This document shows, piece by piece, positions 35,549 to 43,496 of a DNA stretch of 64,000 bases. Every line of letters starts with the position of its first letter. The stretch's first letter is position 1. This stretch comes from Chryseobacterium ginsenosidimutans (GTDB taxonomy: Bacteria; Bacteroidota; Bacteroidia; Flavobacteriales; Weeksellaceae), in NCBI RefSeq assembly GCF_030823405.1, contig NZ_JAUSXC010000001.1:1-64000 (forward strand), given 5' to 3'. Below the pieces are notes generated by a model. The model was not told the DNA's origin. It was given only the letters and a program-made list of their open reading frames with translations, and made no database searches. The translations under genes and the position numbers were made by a program.

Positions 35549-37519
35549 TTATTTTAAGATTTTAGTGTTAACAATATCTCCTTTATCAGAAACAACTTTT
35601 ACAATGTAAGAATTTTTGATTTTGTTGTCTAATTCAATTACAAAGTCTTTAGAAGTTTCAACAGATTTTTTAGAGATAACCAATTTACCACTCATATCAT
35701 AAACTTCAATATCTGCTTTTTTCCAATTTGGATCAAATCTAACAATATAGTTTGTAATTTCAGGATTATAAACTACAACTGTTCTTGAAGGAGCTTTAGT
35801 TTCATTAGCAGCTAACACAATATTACTAGGTTCTCCGTAGTATAGATCGTATTCAGCACCAGATACAGGAATTACTGCCCCCTGAACTGCTTGTTGTGCT
35901 GTTCCGTTTGGTGCTTTATAATAGAAACCGATTCCTGTTGACAAGGCATGAGTACCATTGCTTACAAGTTCAGCATTCTCTCTGATTTCAAATTTATATG
36001 ATTTTACTTTTGTAAGATCATAATTAACTAATTTAATATTTTTTCCTGTAAAATTATTTTCATTAGCTTCATTAATGTACAACCAATACTGTCCTGTATA
36101 GTTAGTATCATATCCTCCGTTAATTGCTTCTTCATATGTTCCTACCAAATCTGAAGAAGAGGCAGTCATTTGAGTTAAAGCTTCAGTAGAGTGTCCTGTT
36201 GTTCCTTTAGGATATACAACATAGTATGTTCTTCCAACTTCTTTACCGTTGTTATCAAGACCAATAACTCCTAATTGTTTTACAGTACCTGTAGTATTTT
36301 TACTAGCTGCAACATTATAATCAGTCGTTGTCGCTCTACTGTAGTAATTAAACCTTCTAAGATTTGAAAAGTTTAGTTGGTCTGCAGCAGTATTATTAAG
36401 TAATTTAATAGCAAAAGTTCCCATCGGTCTTACCATCATATAGTCAACATCTCCAGTTGGAGCGCCAGCACTAAATGTAATAAATTTATAAGATGAAGAA
36501 CCTGTACCACCTGTTTGAGTAGTTGTAACTCCAGAAACTTCTAACCTAACTCCCTGAATATTTGTTAAATTTACACCATCTCCATTTGCAGATCCTGTAG
36601 CTCCCGCCTCAGCAATTGCAATTCTTGATAAATCTAAATTTGTTAAGTAAGGATTTGAGAACTGATACCAGTTTTTACCATAAGATGCTTGCCAAGCTGT
36701 TCCTCCAGCAGCAATATGAAATCCATCCTGAACGTACGTGTTGTATTTTTCGTTGTATGTATTCACTGCATTTCCGCCGGTACCAAAGTTAACCGCAGAA
36801 CCAGCATTCTGTAAAGTAACAGTATTAGCAATATCAGTCAAAGGACGACCTTTAACAGTTCTTGTTACAGTACTGACGTCTAGTCCTAATCCTCCCAACA
36901 TATAATAAGCTGTCCCAGGATTCGAAACTCCTAACTTGGAAGTCGTACTAACATTAGCCGAAACTACATTAGCATTGTCCCATGTAAGAATTTCATTTTT
37001 GGAATATCTTGTGTTGTTGAATGTCTTACCTAATTCTGTACTTAAAGTAGAAGCTGTCTTGTCATAGAACGGCAAACCAATCTGTTGGTAAGTACCGTGA
37101 TTCACAGCTCTGAATTCCTGATCTACAATACCCGTAATACTTGCTTGTGGAACTCCAGAAATAAATAACTGGCCATAAGTATAAACCGGAGTCGCAGAGG
37201 AACTGTTCGTATTTACAGAAGCATAAGAAGTGGCCTGATTTAATTTATTTATAAAATTACCTCCGCCGGTAGCTTCAGTCTTATCAACATTTGAAGCATC
37301 AATTGTTTTAAAGGAATCTGTTACAGAACCGGCAACCATAAAGTTACCATGATTTTCCACAACACCATTTCCTTTCATTTGTAAGCCACCTCCGCTATAA
37401 ACCAGAGTGCCTTCACTTACGTACGTAGTAGCAGCATTATCTACGTGTACTAGAACATTCTGCGCCTGAACAGAATAAACAGCTGCTAATAAACCAATAG
37501 CAAATAAACTTTTTCTCAT
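35549..37519 (-). CDS. T9SS-secreted surface protein with type A sorting domain
   Basis: A 656-residue exported protein (signal peptide MRKSLFAIGLLAAVYSVQAQ). The bulk is repetitive beta-type sequence rich in Thr, Asn, Gly and Tyr with no enzyme motif. The C-terminal 75 residues (YIVRFDPNWKKADIEVYDMSGKLV ... GDIVNTKILK) are a type A T9SS sorting domain, which directs export through SprA and surface attachment. A promoter with both boxes lies upstream. Similar large proteins in flavobacteria are surface or matrix components; the exact role is unknown. Confidence 0.87.
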   Translation of the reverse strand: MRKSLFAIGLLAAVYSVQAQNVLVHVDNAATTYVSEGTLVYSGGGLQMKGNGVVENHGNFMVAGSVTDSFKTIDASNVDKTEATGGGNFINKLNQATSYASVNTNSSSATPVYTYGQLFISGVPQASITGIVDQEFRAVNHGTYQQIGLPFYDKTASTLSTELGKTFNNTRYSKNEILTWDNANVVSANVSTTSKLGVSNPGTAYYMLGGLGLDVSTVTRTVKGRPLTDIANTVTLQNAGSAVNFGTGGNAVNTYNEKYNTYVQDGFHIAAGGTAWQASYGKNWYQFSNPYLTNLDLSRIAIAEAGATGSANGDGVNLTNIQGVRLEVSGVTTTQTGGTGSSSYKFITFSAGAPTGDVDYMMVRPMGTFAIKLLNNTAADQLNFSNLRRFNYYSRATTTDYNVAASKNTTGTVKQLGVIGLDNNGKEVGRTYYVVYPKGTTGHSTEALTQMTASSSDLVGTYEEAINGGYDTNYTGQYWLYINEANENNFTGKNIKLVNYDLTKVKSYKFEIRENAELVSNGTHALSTGIGFYYKAPNGTAQQAVQGAVIPVSGAEYDLYYGEPSNIVLAANETKAPSRTVVVYNPEITNYIVRFDPNWKKADIEVYDMSGKLVISKKSVETSKDFVIELDNKIKNSYIVKVVSDKGDIVNTKILK

Positions 37520-37559
37520 TGTATATAATTATTTGTGTGTTAATACAATATATCAATTG

Positions 37560-37591
37560 CAAATGTATGTTTTTTTTACGAAAAAAACAAA
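37560..37591 (-). promoter_or_regulatory. Promoter of the T9SS cargo gene
   Basis: On the minus strand TTTG (37588-37591) is followed after 20 bases by TACATTTG (37560-37567). The ATG lies 40 bases downstream. Confidence 0.65.
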
Positions 37592-37597
37592 AACATT

Positions 37598-38788
37598 TTA
37601 TTTATTAACAAAAATATTATCCTCAGTTAATATTATTTCTTTTTCTTCACCTATTGAAAACATATAGTCTTCGAGCACTTTCTCAGTAGTTCCTCTAAGT
37701 CCTCTTGCTCCTAAGCCTTTCTCCATAGTCTCCTCTACTATCTTTTCAATCGCTCCGTCTGTGAAAACCAATTTGGTTCCGTCCATTTTGAAAAGCTCCA
37801 CAAATTGATTTACAATAGAATTTTTAGGCTCTTTCATAATTCTTACCATCACTTCTTTCGTGAGTTTATCGAGGTAAGTGATAATTGGAAATCTTCCTAA
37901 AAGTTCGGGAATTAATCCAAAAGTACGAAGATCAATTGCATTAATATTTGTTAATACATAATCATCTTCGTCTACTTTATTTATTTTTTCAGAGCTGAAA
38001 CCTATTGCCTGCTTGTTCATCCTTCTTTCGATAATCTCCTTGATCCCGTCAAAAGCTCCACCTGCAATAAATAATATATTCTGCGTATTTACCTGAATAT
38101 ATTTTTGATCAGGATGTTTCCTACCTCCCTGAGGCGGAACATTCACAATACTTCCTTCCAATAATTTCAATAAACCCTGCTGAACACCTTCACCCGAAAC
38201 ATCTCTTGTGATGCTCGGATTATCCGATTTTCTTGCAATTTTATCAATCTCATCGATAAATACGATTCCTTTTTCTGCTTTTTCTACATCATAATCTGCC
38301 ACCATTAAAAGTCTCGAAAGGATACTTTCAACATCTTCTCCCACATAACCCGCTTCTGTTAAGATCGTTGCATCAACAATACAAAACGGAACATTTAATT
38401 CTCTTGCAATAGTTTTTGCCAATAAAGTTTTCCCTGTTCCTGTCTCACCAATCATGATGATATTTGATTTTTCCAGCTCAACTTCCCTGTTTTCGTCCTG
38501 GGCGTGAAGTAATCTTTTATAGTGATTGTAAACCGCAATCGACAATTGTTTCTTTGCCTGATCCTGTCCGATTACATACTCGTTAAGAAATTCTTTAATC
38601 TCTTTTGGCTTTTTTAGTTCATTCACATTTTCTGCAGGAGAAGAATCTGATGATTTTGATCCGCCGTCTTTTACAATTGCATGAGCCTGCTCGATGCAAT
38701 TTTCACAAATAAAGCCGTTCTGACCGGAAATCAGCATTTGAACTTCATTTCTCTTTCTTCCGCAGAAAGAACATTGGTTTGAATTCAT
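37598..38788 (-). CDS. clpX: ATP-dependent protease ATP-binding subunit ClpX
   Basis: ClpX unfolds tagged proteins and feeds them to ClpP. The 396 residues include the N-terminal zinc domain (Cys6, Cys9, Cys28, Cys31), Walker A GETGTGKT (114-121), Walker B IVFIDEIDK, the pore loop GYVGEDV and the sensor-2 region GARGLRG. All expected motifs are present. clpP is not adjacent. A terminator-like hairpin separates it from the HIT gene upstream, so it probably has its own promoter. Confidence 0.97.
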   Translation of the reverse strand: MNSNQCSFCGRKRNEVQMLISGQNGFICENCIEQAHAIVKDGGSKSSDSSPAENVNELKKPKEIKEFLNEYVIGQDQAKKQLSIAVYNHYKRLLHAQDENREVELEKSNIIMIGETGTGKTLLAKTIARELNVPFCIVDATILTEAGYVGEDVESILSRLLMVADYDVEKAEKGIVFIDEIDKIARKSDNPSITRDVSGEGVQQGLLKLLEGSIVNVPPQGGRKHPDQKYIQVNTQNILFIAGGAFDGIKEIIERRMNKQAIGFSSEKINKVDEDDYVLTNINAIDLRTFGLIPELLGRFPIITYLDKLTKEVMVRIMKEPKNSIVNQFVELFKMDGTKLVFTDGAIEKIVEETMEKGLGARGLRGTTEKVLEDYMFSIGEEKEIILTEDNIFVNK

Positions 38789-38822
38789 TTTTTATATCTG
38801 ATATATAAGGTATAGATTAAAC

Positions 38823-38851
38823 AAACTCGTAAAAGTTAGCTTTACGAGTTT
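38823..38851 (-). terminator. Terminator after the HIT gene
   Basis: The arms AAACTCGTAAA and TTTACGAGTTT form a hairpin flanked by T-rich sequence between the HIT and clpX genes. Confidence 0.65.
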
Positions 38852-38860
38852 CTGTTATTT

Positions 38861-39250
38861 TTAAGAATTAATAATTGAGTTCTGAATATCTGTATACTCT
38901 TCATCTGATAATTTCAATCTTTCATTTTTGAAATTCATATCCTCCACTTTATTTAAAGGAATTAAATGAATGTGTGCATGAGGAACTTCCAATCCCACAA
39001 CTGCCACCCCTACTCTTACGCAGGGAATTCCATTTTTGACCTTCCTAGCAACTTGCTGAGCAAAACTCCAAAGATTTTTGTACTCTTCGCTTTCAAGATC
39101 AAAAATTAAATCAACTTCTTTTTTAGGAACCACCAACGTATGTCCTTTTACCAAAGGCATCGCATCCAAAAAAGCAATGAAATTATCATCTTCAGCAATT
39201 TTATAGGAAGGGATTTCTCCGTTGATGATCTTTGTGAATATTGTACTCAT
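38861..39250 (-). CDS. HIT family protein
   Basis: A histidine-triad nucleotide hydrolase of 129 residues, of the type acting on nucleoside phosphoramidates and adenylates. The triad is HAHIHLI at residues 91-97; the N-terminus MSTIFTKIINGEIPSYKIAEDDNFIAFLDAMPLVKGHTLVVPK is typical. It follows greA by 48 bases on the same strand, and the two are often neighbours in flavobacteria. The physiological substrate is unknown. Confidence 0.94.
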   Translation of the reverse strand: MSTIFTKIINGEIPSYKIAEDDNFIAFLDAMPLVKGHTLVVPKKEVDLIFDLESEEYKNLWSFAQQVARKVKNGIPCVRVGVAVVGLEVPHAHIHLIPLNKVEDMNFKNERLKLSDEEYTDIQNSIINS

Positions 39251-39298
39251 TTATATGAAATTAGATTTAGAATATCAGTCTCAAATTTTAATTATAAT

Positions 39299-39769
39299 TT
39301 ATAGAGTAATCTCTAATACTTCAAAAGACAGTTTGTTTCCGTTCGGCAGAGTGATGTCTGCGGTATCGCCTATCACTTTACCCAATAATCCTTTCGCAAT
39401 AGGAGTATTCACAGAAATTTTTCCTGTTTTAAGATCGCTTTCATTATCGGGAACCAATTTAAAAATCTGTTCCTGATTCGTTGCATTATTTTTAAGTCTC
39501 ACCGTTGTAAGGATTGAAACTTTTGAAGTATCTAATTGACTTTCGTCTATGATTTTAGAAGTAGAAACAATATCCTTCAGCTTAGAAATTCTCATTTCAA
39601 GCATACCCTGAGCTTCTTTAGCCGCATCATATTCTGCATTTTCAGACAAATCTCCTTTATCTCTTGCTTCTGCAATCTGCTGCGTAATCTTTGGTCTTTC
39701 CACAGTTTCCAACTGTTCCAGCTCAGCTTTCATTTTCTCTAATCCCTCCTTTGTAACATAGCTTGCCAT
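39299..39769 (-). CDS. greA: Transcription elongation factor GreA
   Basis: GreA enters the RNA polymerase secondary channel and stimulates cleavage of backtracked RNA. The 156 residues comprise an N-terminal coiled coil with the acidic tip (EARDKGDLSENAEYDAAKEAQ) and the C-terminal FKBP-like domain (ISVNTPIAKGLLGKVIGDTADITLPNG). The length and motifs are normal. The leader between its -7 box (39855-39862) and the ATG contains a hairpin followed by a T-run, suggesting attenuation. Confidence 0.97.
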   Translation of the reverse strand: MASYVTKEGLEKMKAELEQLETVERPKITQQIAEARDKGDLSENAEYDAAKEAQGMLEMRISKLKDIVSTSKIIDESQLDTSKVSILTTVRLKNNATNQEQIFKLVPDNESDLKTGKISVNTPIAKGLLGKVIGDTADITLPNGNKLSFEVLEITL

Positions 39770-39791
39770 AATTTTCGAAATTTAGTTTTAG

Positions 39792-39820
39792 TATAAAAAA
39801 ATAATCCGACATTTGTCGGA
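39792..39820 (-). promoter_or_regulatory. Terminator-like hairpin in the greA leader
   Basis: The arms TCCGACA and TGTCGGA (39805-39820) are followed on the minus strand by TTATTTTTTTATAC. This is an intrinsic-terminator form placed between the greA -7 box and start codon, so it may act as an attenuator. Reading on the plus strand gives no T-run of similar strength. Confidence 0.55.
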
Positions 39821-39854
39821 CAATGTTTTCGTGTTGTAGTCGTTTTAACTTTTA

Positions 39855-39862
39855 CAAATATA
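39855..39862 (-). promoter_or_regulatory. Putative -7 box of greA
   Basis: The minus strand reads TATATTTG, a perfect TAnnTTTG element. The -33 position reads TTTC, one base off the consensus. The expected RNA start is near 39848, about 80 bases before the greA ATG. Confidence 0.55.
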
Positions 39863-39879
39863 TAAAAATTTAAATTGAA

Positions 39880-40332
39880 ATGAAAAAAACTTTTTCAATC
39901 TTATCTATAATCATTATATTGGTTTTCAGTAATTTATGTGTGAATTCTTGTGGAAGCAGAGAAGATACCGTAAGTTGCTTCCCAAGCAATCCTATTAATG
40001 TTACCTTAAATCTGAATCTTCCTGCTTACTATTCTCTGAACCAAGTCGGAGGCTGGGTGTACATCAATGAACAGCAATCCGGAACAAAAGGTTTAATCAT
40101 CGTAAGAGCCTCAGACACTACTTTTAAAGCATATGATAGAAATGCACCACATATTTGTCCTGATAATAATACGACTCTTGAAGTTCAGGATAATATCAGA
40201 ATCATCTGTCCAAAAGACAATGCACAATGGATTTTATTGACAGGGCAACCAACTGCCGTTGCCAATGTGCCTCCTAAAACCTATCCTTATAACTATGATC
40301 CAGCAGGGAAAATTTTAAATATTTATTATTAA
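39880..40332 (+). CDS. Lipoprotein with degenerate Rieske-like domain
   Basis: A 150-residue lipoprotein with lipobox LCVNSCGS. The mature part resembles a Rieske fold: APHICPDNNTTLEV stands where Cys-x-His-x-x-Cys would be expected, and IICPKDNAQWILLTGQPT stands where Cys-x-x-His-G-x-x-F-x-x-x-G is expected, followed by PPKTYPYNYD. The His/Cys pattern is incomplete, so binding of a 2Fe-2S cluster is doubtful. It is divergent from greA and its stop codon lies two bases before dtd. Assignment rests on pattern resemblance only. Confidence 0.6.
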   Translation: MKKTFSILSIIIILVFSNLCVNSCGSREDTVSCFPSNPINVTLNLNLPAYYSLNQVGGWVYINEQQSGTKGLIIVRASDTTFKAYDRNAPHICPDNNTTLEVQDNIRIICPKDNAQWILLTGQPTAVANVPPKTYPYNYDPAGKILNIYY

Positions 40333-40334
40333 AA

Positions 40335-40784
40335 ATGAAAGTCGTTATACAAAGAGTTTCCAAATCCCATGTAAAAGTCGACGGAAAAATAGTCGGTGAA
40401 ATCGGGAAAGGATTAATGCTTTTGGTAGGTATTGATGAAAATGATGAGAAAACCGATGCAGACTGGCTTGTTCAGAAAATTTTGAATCTAAGAATTTTCG
40501 GAGATGAAGATGATAAATTAAATCTTTCTGTACAGGATATAAAAGGAGAGATCCTTTGTATCAGTCAGTTTACTTTAATTTCAGATTATAAAAAAGGAAA
40601 CCGCCCGTCTTTCATCAAAGCAGCAAAACCGGATAAAGCGATTCCTCTTTTTGATTATTTTAAAGAAGAAATTTCAAAATCGGGACTGAAAACCGGAAGT
40701 GGAATTTTCGGTGCAGATATGAAGGTTTCTTTAACTAATGACGGTCCGGTAACAATCGTGATGGATTCTATTACAAAAGCTTAA
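40335..40784 (+). CDS. dtd: D-aminoacyl-tRNA deacylase
   Basis: Removes D-amino acids (and glycine from mischarged tRNA-Ala) esterified to tRNA. The 149-residue protein has MKVVIQRVSKSHVKVDGKIVGEIGKGLMLLVG, the active-site block LCISQFTLISDYKKGNRPSF (SQxTL motif) and LTNDGPVTI (GPVT motif with the cross-subunit Pro). Length is standard. It begins two bases after the lipoprotein gene and precedes the FKBP isomerase by 31 bases, so the three may be co-transcribed. Confidence 0.97.
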   Translation: MKVVIQRVSKSHVKVDGKIVGEIGKGLMLLVGIDENDEKTDADWLVQKILNLRIFGDEDDKLNLSVQDIKGEILCISQFTLISDYKKGNRPSFIKAAKPDKAIPLFDYFKEEISKSGLKTGSGIFGADMKVSLTNDGPVTIVMDSITKA

Positions 40785-40815
40785 ATTTGCAACAGATTAT
40801 ATTTTAAATCAAAAA

Positions 40816-41487
40816 ATGAAAAAAACCTTAATTACCTTAGTTCTTCTTACAGGAGTAAACTTTGTATTCGCTCAAAAATCTTACACTGAAGATCAGAAAG
40901 CATCTTATTACATCGGTCTTGATATTGCTCAAAATATGAAAAAGCAGGCATTTCCCATAGATCCGGATCTTTTGGCGCAGGCTATAAAAGACGAATTTTC
41001 TGATAAGCCAAAACTATTCCCGAAAGAGGAATTGGGCACTTTTTTACAAGGTTTCATGCAGAAACAAAATGAAAAGAAACAAACGCAGGCAGAAGAAAAT
41101 AAAAAGAAAAGTACAGATTTTTTAGCTAAAAATAAACTGAACAAAAAAATAACAACCACTGCAAGCGGTTTACAATATGAAGTACTGAAAGAAGGTGACG
41201 GAAAGGCAAAGCCAGTCGCTTCAAGTACTGCGAATGTAACGTATACAGGGAAATTAATGGACGGAACGGTTTTCGATTCTACAGATAAAAATGGCGGAAA
41301 ACCTATCGAACTGAATCTTTCCGGAGTGATAAAAGGCTGGATAGAAGGTATTCAACTGATGAGCAAAGGCGCTAAATACAGATTTTACATCCCGTCTGAT
41401 CTTGCTTATGGAGACAATGGAGCAGGAAATGTGATTCCTCCGGGAGCAGCTCTTATTTTCGATGTAGAGTTGGTAGATTTTAAATAA
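40816..41487 (+). CDS. FKBP-type peptidyl-prolyl cis-trans isomerase, exported
   Basis: A 223-residue periplasmic foldase. The signal peptide MKKTLITLVLLTGVNFVFAQ is followed by an N-terminal dimerisation domain of the FkpA/Mip type (SYYIGLDIAQNMKKQAFPIDPDLLAQAIKDEF) with a charged helix, and by the FKBP domain (VTYTGKLMDGTVFDST ... GWIEGIQLMSKGAKYRFYIPSDLAYGD ... PPGAALIFDVELVD). All FKBP core residues are present. It probably helps outer-membrane or exported proteins to fold. Confidence 0.94.
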   Translation: MKKTLITLVLLTGVNFVFAQKSYTEDQKASYYIGLDIAQNMKKQAFPIDPDLLAQAIKDEFSDKPKLFPKEELGTFLQGFMQKQNEKKQTQAEENKKKSTDFLAKNKLNKKITTTASGLQYEVLKEGDGKAKPVASSTANVTYTGKLMDGTVFDSTDKNGGKPIELNLSGVIKGWIEGIQLMSKGAKYRFYIPSDLAYGDNGAGNVIPPGAALIFDVELVDFK

Positions 41488-41505
41488 TCTTACTTAATAA
41501 AAATT

Positions 41506-41545
41506 AAAAAACGTCTTTCAAAAAATTTTGAATGACGTTTTTTTT
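41506..41545. terminator. Bidirectional hairpin terminator
   Basis: The arms AAAAAACGTCTTTCAAAA and TTTTGAATGACGTTTTTT, with one mismatch, lie between the converging FKBP gene and the lipoprotein at 41565. Confidence 0.8.
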
Positions 41546-41564
41546 AAATAAACTTTTATAAAAA

Positions 41565-42077
41565 TTAATTGGCAGGAATACTGCTGAAATTAAGTGCAAT
41601 TTTGATGTTCATATCTGAACTCGTTTGGTTTTTCAATTCATAGACGGTTCTTACCGTAAGGCCTGTACTTTTCACGACTTCATCTAAAAACCCTGAATTT
41701 TCAAGATCAAGATTTACACTTGAAGCATTTGTAGAAATATTTGATCTTGAAGCAATCAGTCTTTCGCCTGTTCCGCTCGAAGAAACATATACTTTAATAG
41801 ACTTAAAGGCATTCAGACTTCCCCCAGAAGGTGAAACTACCGAAACTTTTGCATCCGAAATTCTTACATCTTTTATTTTTGCATTGTTGTTACCTCCAAA
41901 CCACGTCTGAACATTAGAAGCCGTAGCAGTAGAAGAAACCTCTTTATCAGCGGGAACTCCCGTTGAAACTAAAACATTGGCAGTATAAGGAAATGTATTC
42001 TGAACCAACGACTGCACCGTACCACAACTTACTAAAGCAACCGAAGCCACTGCCGCCGTTAAAAACATATTTTTCAT
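41565..42077 (-). CDS. Lipoprotein, unknown function
   Basis: A 170-residue lipoprotein (lipobox VALVSCGTV). The mature sequence is rich in Ser, Val and Asn in a beta-strand pattern (SLNAFKSIKVYVSSSGTGERLIAS, IKDVRISDAKVSVVSPSGG), which suggests a single beta-sandwich domain on the outer-membrane face. No catalytic motif. It is followed by nothing on this strand before the terminator; upstream is a second lipoprotein gene 52 bases away. Confidence 0.7.
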   Translation of the reverse strand: MKNMFLTAAVASVALVSCGTVQSLVQNTFPYTANVLVSTGVPADKEVSSTATASNVQTWFGGNNNAKIKDVRISDAKVSVVSPSGGSLNAFKSIKVYVSSSGTGERLIASRSNISTNASSVNLDLENSGFLDEVVKSTGLTVRTVYELKNQTSSDMNIKIALNFSSIPAN

Positions 42078-42129
42078 AATGATAAATTTTAAAGTTTTGT
42101 TTGCAGAAATTGTACCAAATTGAATAAAG

Positions 42130-42669
42130 CTATTCTACACTTACAGTAAAACTTCCTGTTGTATTTCCCGAAGCCATATTGCTTTTCCCGATAATCAGCC
42201 AAACTTCACCTTTTTCTTTCACCTCATAAGTAATATCTCTTCCGAAAGGCCCGTCATAATCGCCGTTTGGTAGTTTGATCTGATTAAAACGAATATTGAA
42301 ATCTTTTTCTTTTGTTGAGATTTTAGCCTTAAGAGTCGGTTTTTCAAAATCTGTTATTTTTAAAATAAATTCCTGTCCGTCTTTGGTAAATTCTTCACCC
42401 AAAGTTAAAGGAAACTGTTCTGCATCTACTGTTCTGATAATCTGTCCGTCTTTTACACTTCTCATTACTCCCTTTTGTAGAACTTCTTTGGTTTTCGGAG
42501 CATTATTAATAATGGAATCCTTCATTTTCAGTGCTGCGGAATCTGGCCTTTCTGTAGAAGCAGGCTGCTCGCTAACCGCTATAGAATCTTTATTTTCCGT
42601 TTCCAGAACACCCGGATCTTTTTTACATGCAATAATGATCAATGGGATTAGCAATAAGGATTTTTTCAT
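42130..42669 (-). CDS. Lipoprotein, unknown function
   Basis: A 179-residue lipoprotein with lipobox LIIIACKKD. After a disordered acidic linker (about 20-65, ETENKDSIAVSEQPASTERPDS) comes a beta domain (RTVDAEQFPLTLGEEFTKDGQEFILKITDF ... FGRDITYEVKEKGEVWLIIGKSNMASGNTTGSFTVSVE). The gelsolin-like or C2-like appearance is vague; I name no family. It may be co-transcribed with the lipoprotein at 41565. Confidence 0.7.
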   Translation of the reverse strand: MKKSLLLIPLIIIACKKDPGVLETENKDSIAVSEQPASTERPDSAALKMKDSIINNAPKTKEVLQKGVMRSVKDGQIIRTVDAEQFPLTLGEEFTKDGQEFILKITDFEKPTLKAKISTKEKDFNIRFNQIKLPNGDYDGPFGRDITYEVKEKGEVWLIIGKSNMASGNTTGSFTVSVE

Positions 42670-42770
42670 AATACTATTTTTAATATATCTAAGCCTTTTG
42701 ACTTTTGATTATACTGAGAAGCTAAAACTGTTCCATTGGCAGAGTTTTGAATCTAATTAATATCAGGTTT

Positions 42771-43451
42771 TTAATTTTCCTTTACCCTGATTTCCTTATT
42801 TATATTCTTCATTGATCTTATCATAAAGTACATAAAATTGAGCATAATTCCCATCAAAATGGTAATTCCCCATGTTCTTGTATATTCCATCTGATAAATA
42901 ATTCTCACAACAATATTATTGAACAAACCAAAAGAATTACTCAAAATATCCCAGCTGTTCCATCTTAAAAATCTCCCCAAATACACTCCGAAACTTGCCA
43001 GGAATAAAAATGAAACCGTAATTATACTGATCGTTGATTTCCTGAAATAAACCGAAAGTAATTCTTCAATATCCCGTAAACTGATGAATCCATAAAATAA
43101 GCCCGTCCAGGCATAAGACAAAATCACTACCAAATCATACCAGATCGGAACTGAACTTCTTATTTTTAAATGGAAAAGATCTGTTAAAATGTATGGAAAA
43201 TTCGGAAAAAATAAAATCCAGACTGTAATGGCAATAATTAATGAAAACTTGCTTCTGATATTAAGAATCAATAAGGAACTACTTATCAGAAAAGGGATTC
43301 CGGCAAGAAATAAATTCCAGTTCAGAAAGAAAAACACTTTCGTTTCACTGATATAATATCTGAAAATAGAAAGGCTGAAACAAAATATCGTCATAAAAAC
43401 CAACAATAGTGTGATTTCAAATCTTCCATTCTCTTCTAATTTTTTTATCAT
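42771..43451 (-). CDS. DUF1361 membrane protein
   Basis: A 226-residue integral membrane protein with about seven hydrophobic segments. The segment WILFFPNFPYILTDLFHLK is the conserved core of DUF1361, and the following YDLVVILSYAWTGLFYGFISL fits as well. Function unknown. It is 45 bases downstream of the DUF4173 gene on the same strand and may belong to the same unit. Confidence 0.85.
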   Translation of the reverse strand: MIKKLEENGRFEITLLLVFMTIFCFSLSIFRYYISETKVFFFLNWNLFLAGIPFLISSSLLILNIRSKFSLIIAITVWILFFPNFPYILTDLFHLKIRSSVPIWYDLVVILSYAWTGLFYGFISLRDIEELLSVYFRKSTISIITVSFLFLASFGVYLGRFLRWNSWDILSNSFGLFNNIVVRIIYQMEYTRTWGITILMGIMLNFMYFMIRSMKNINKEIRVKEN

Positions 43452-43496
43452 TTCGAAAGTCTTTAATTAAACCAATGTAGTTACAAATTCAGTTTT

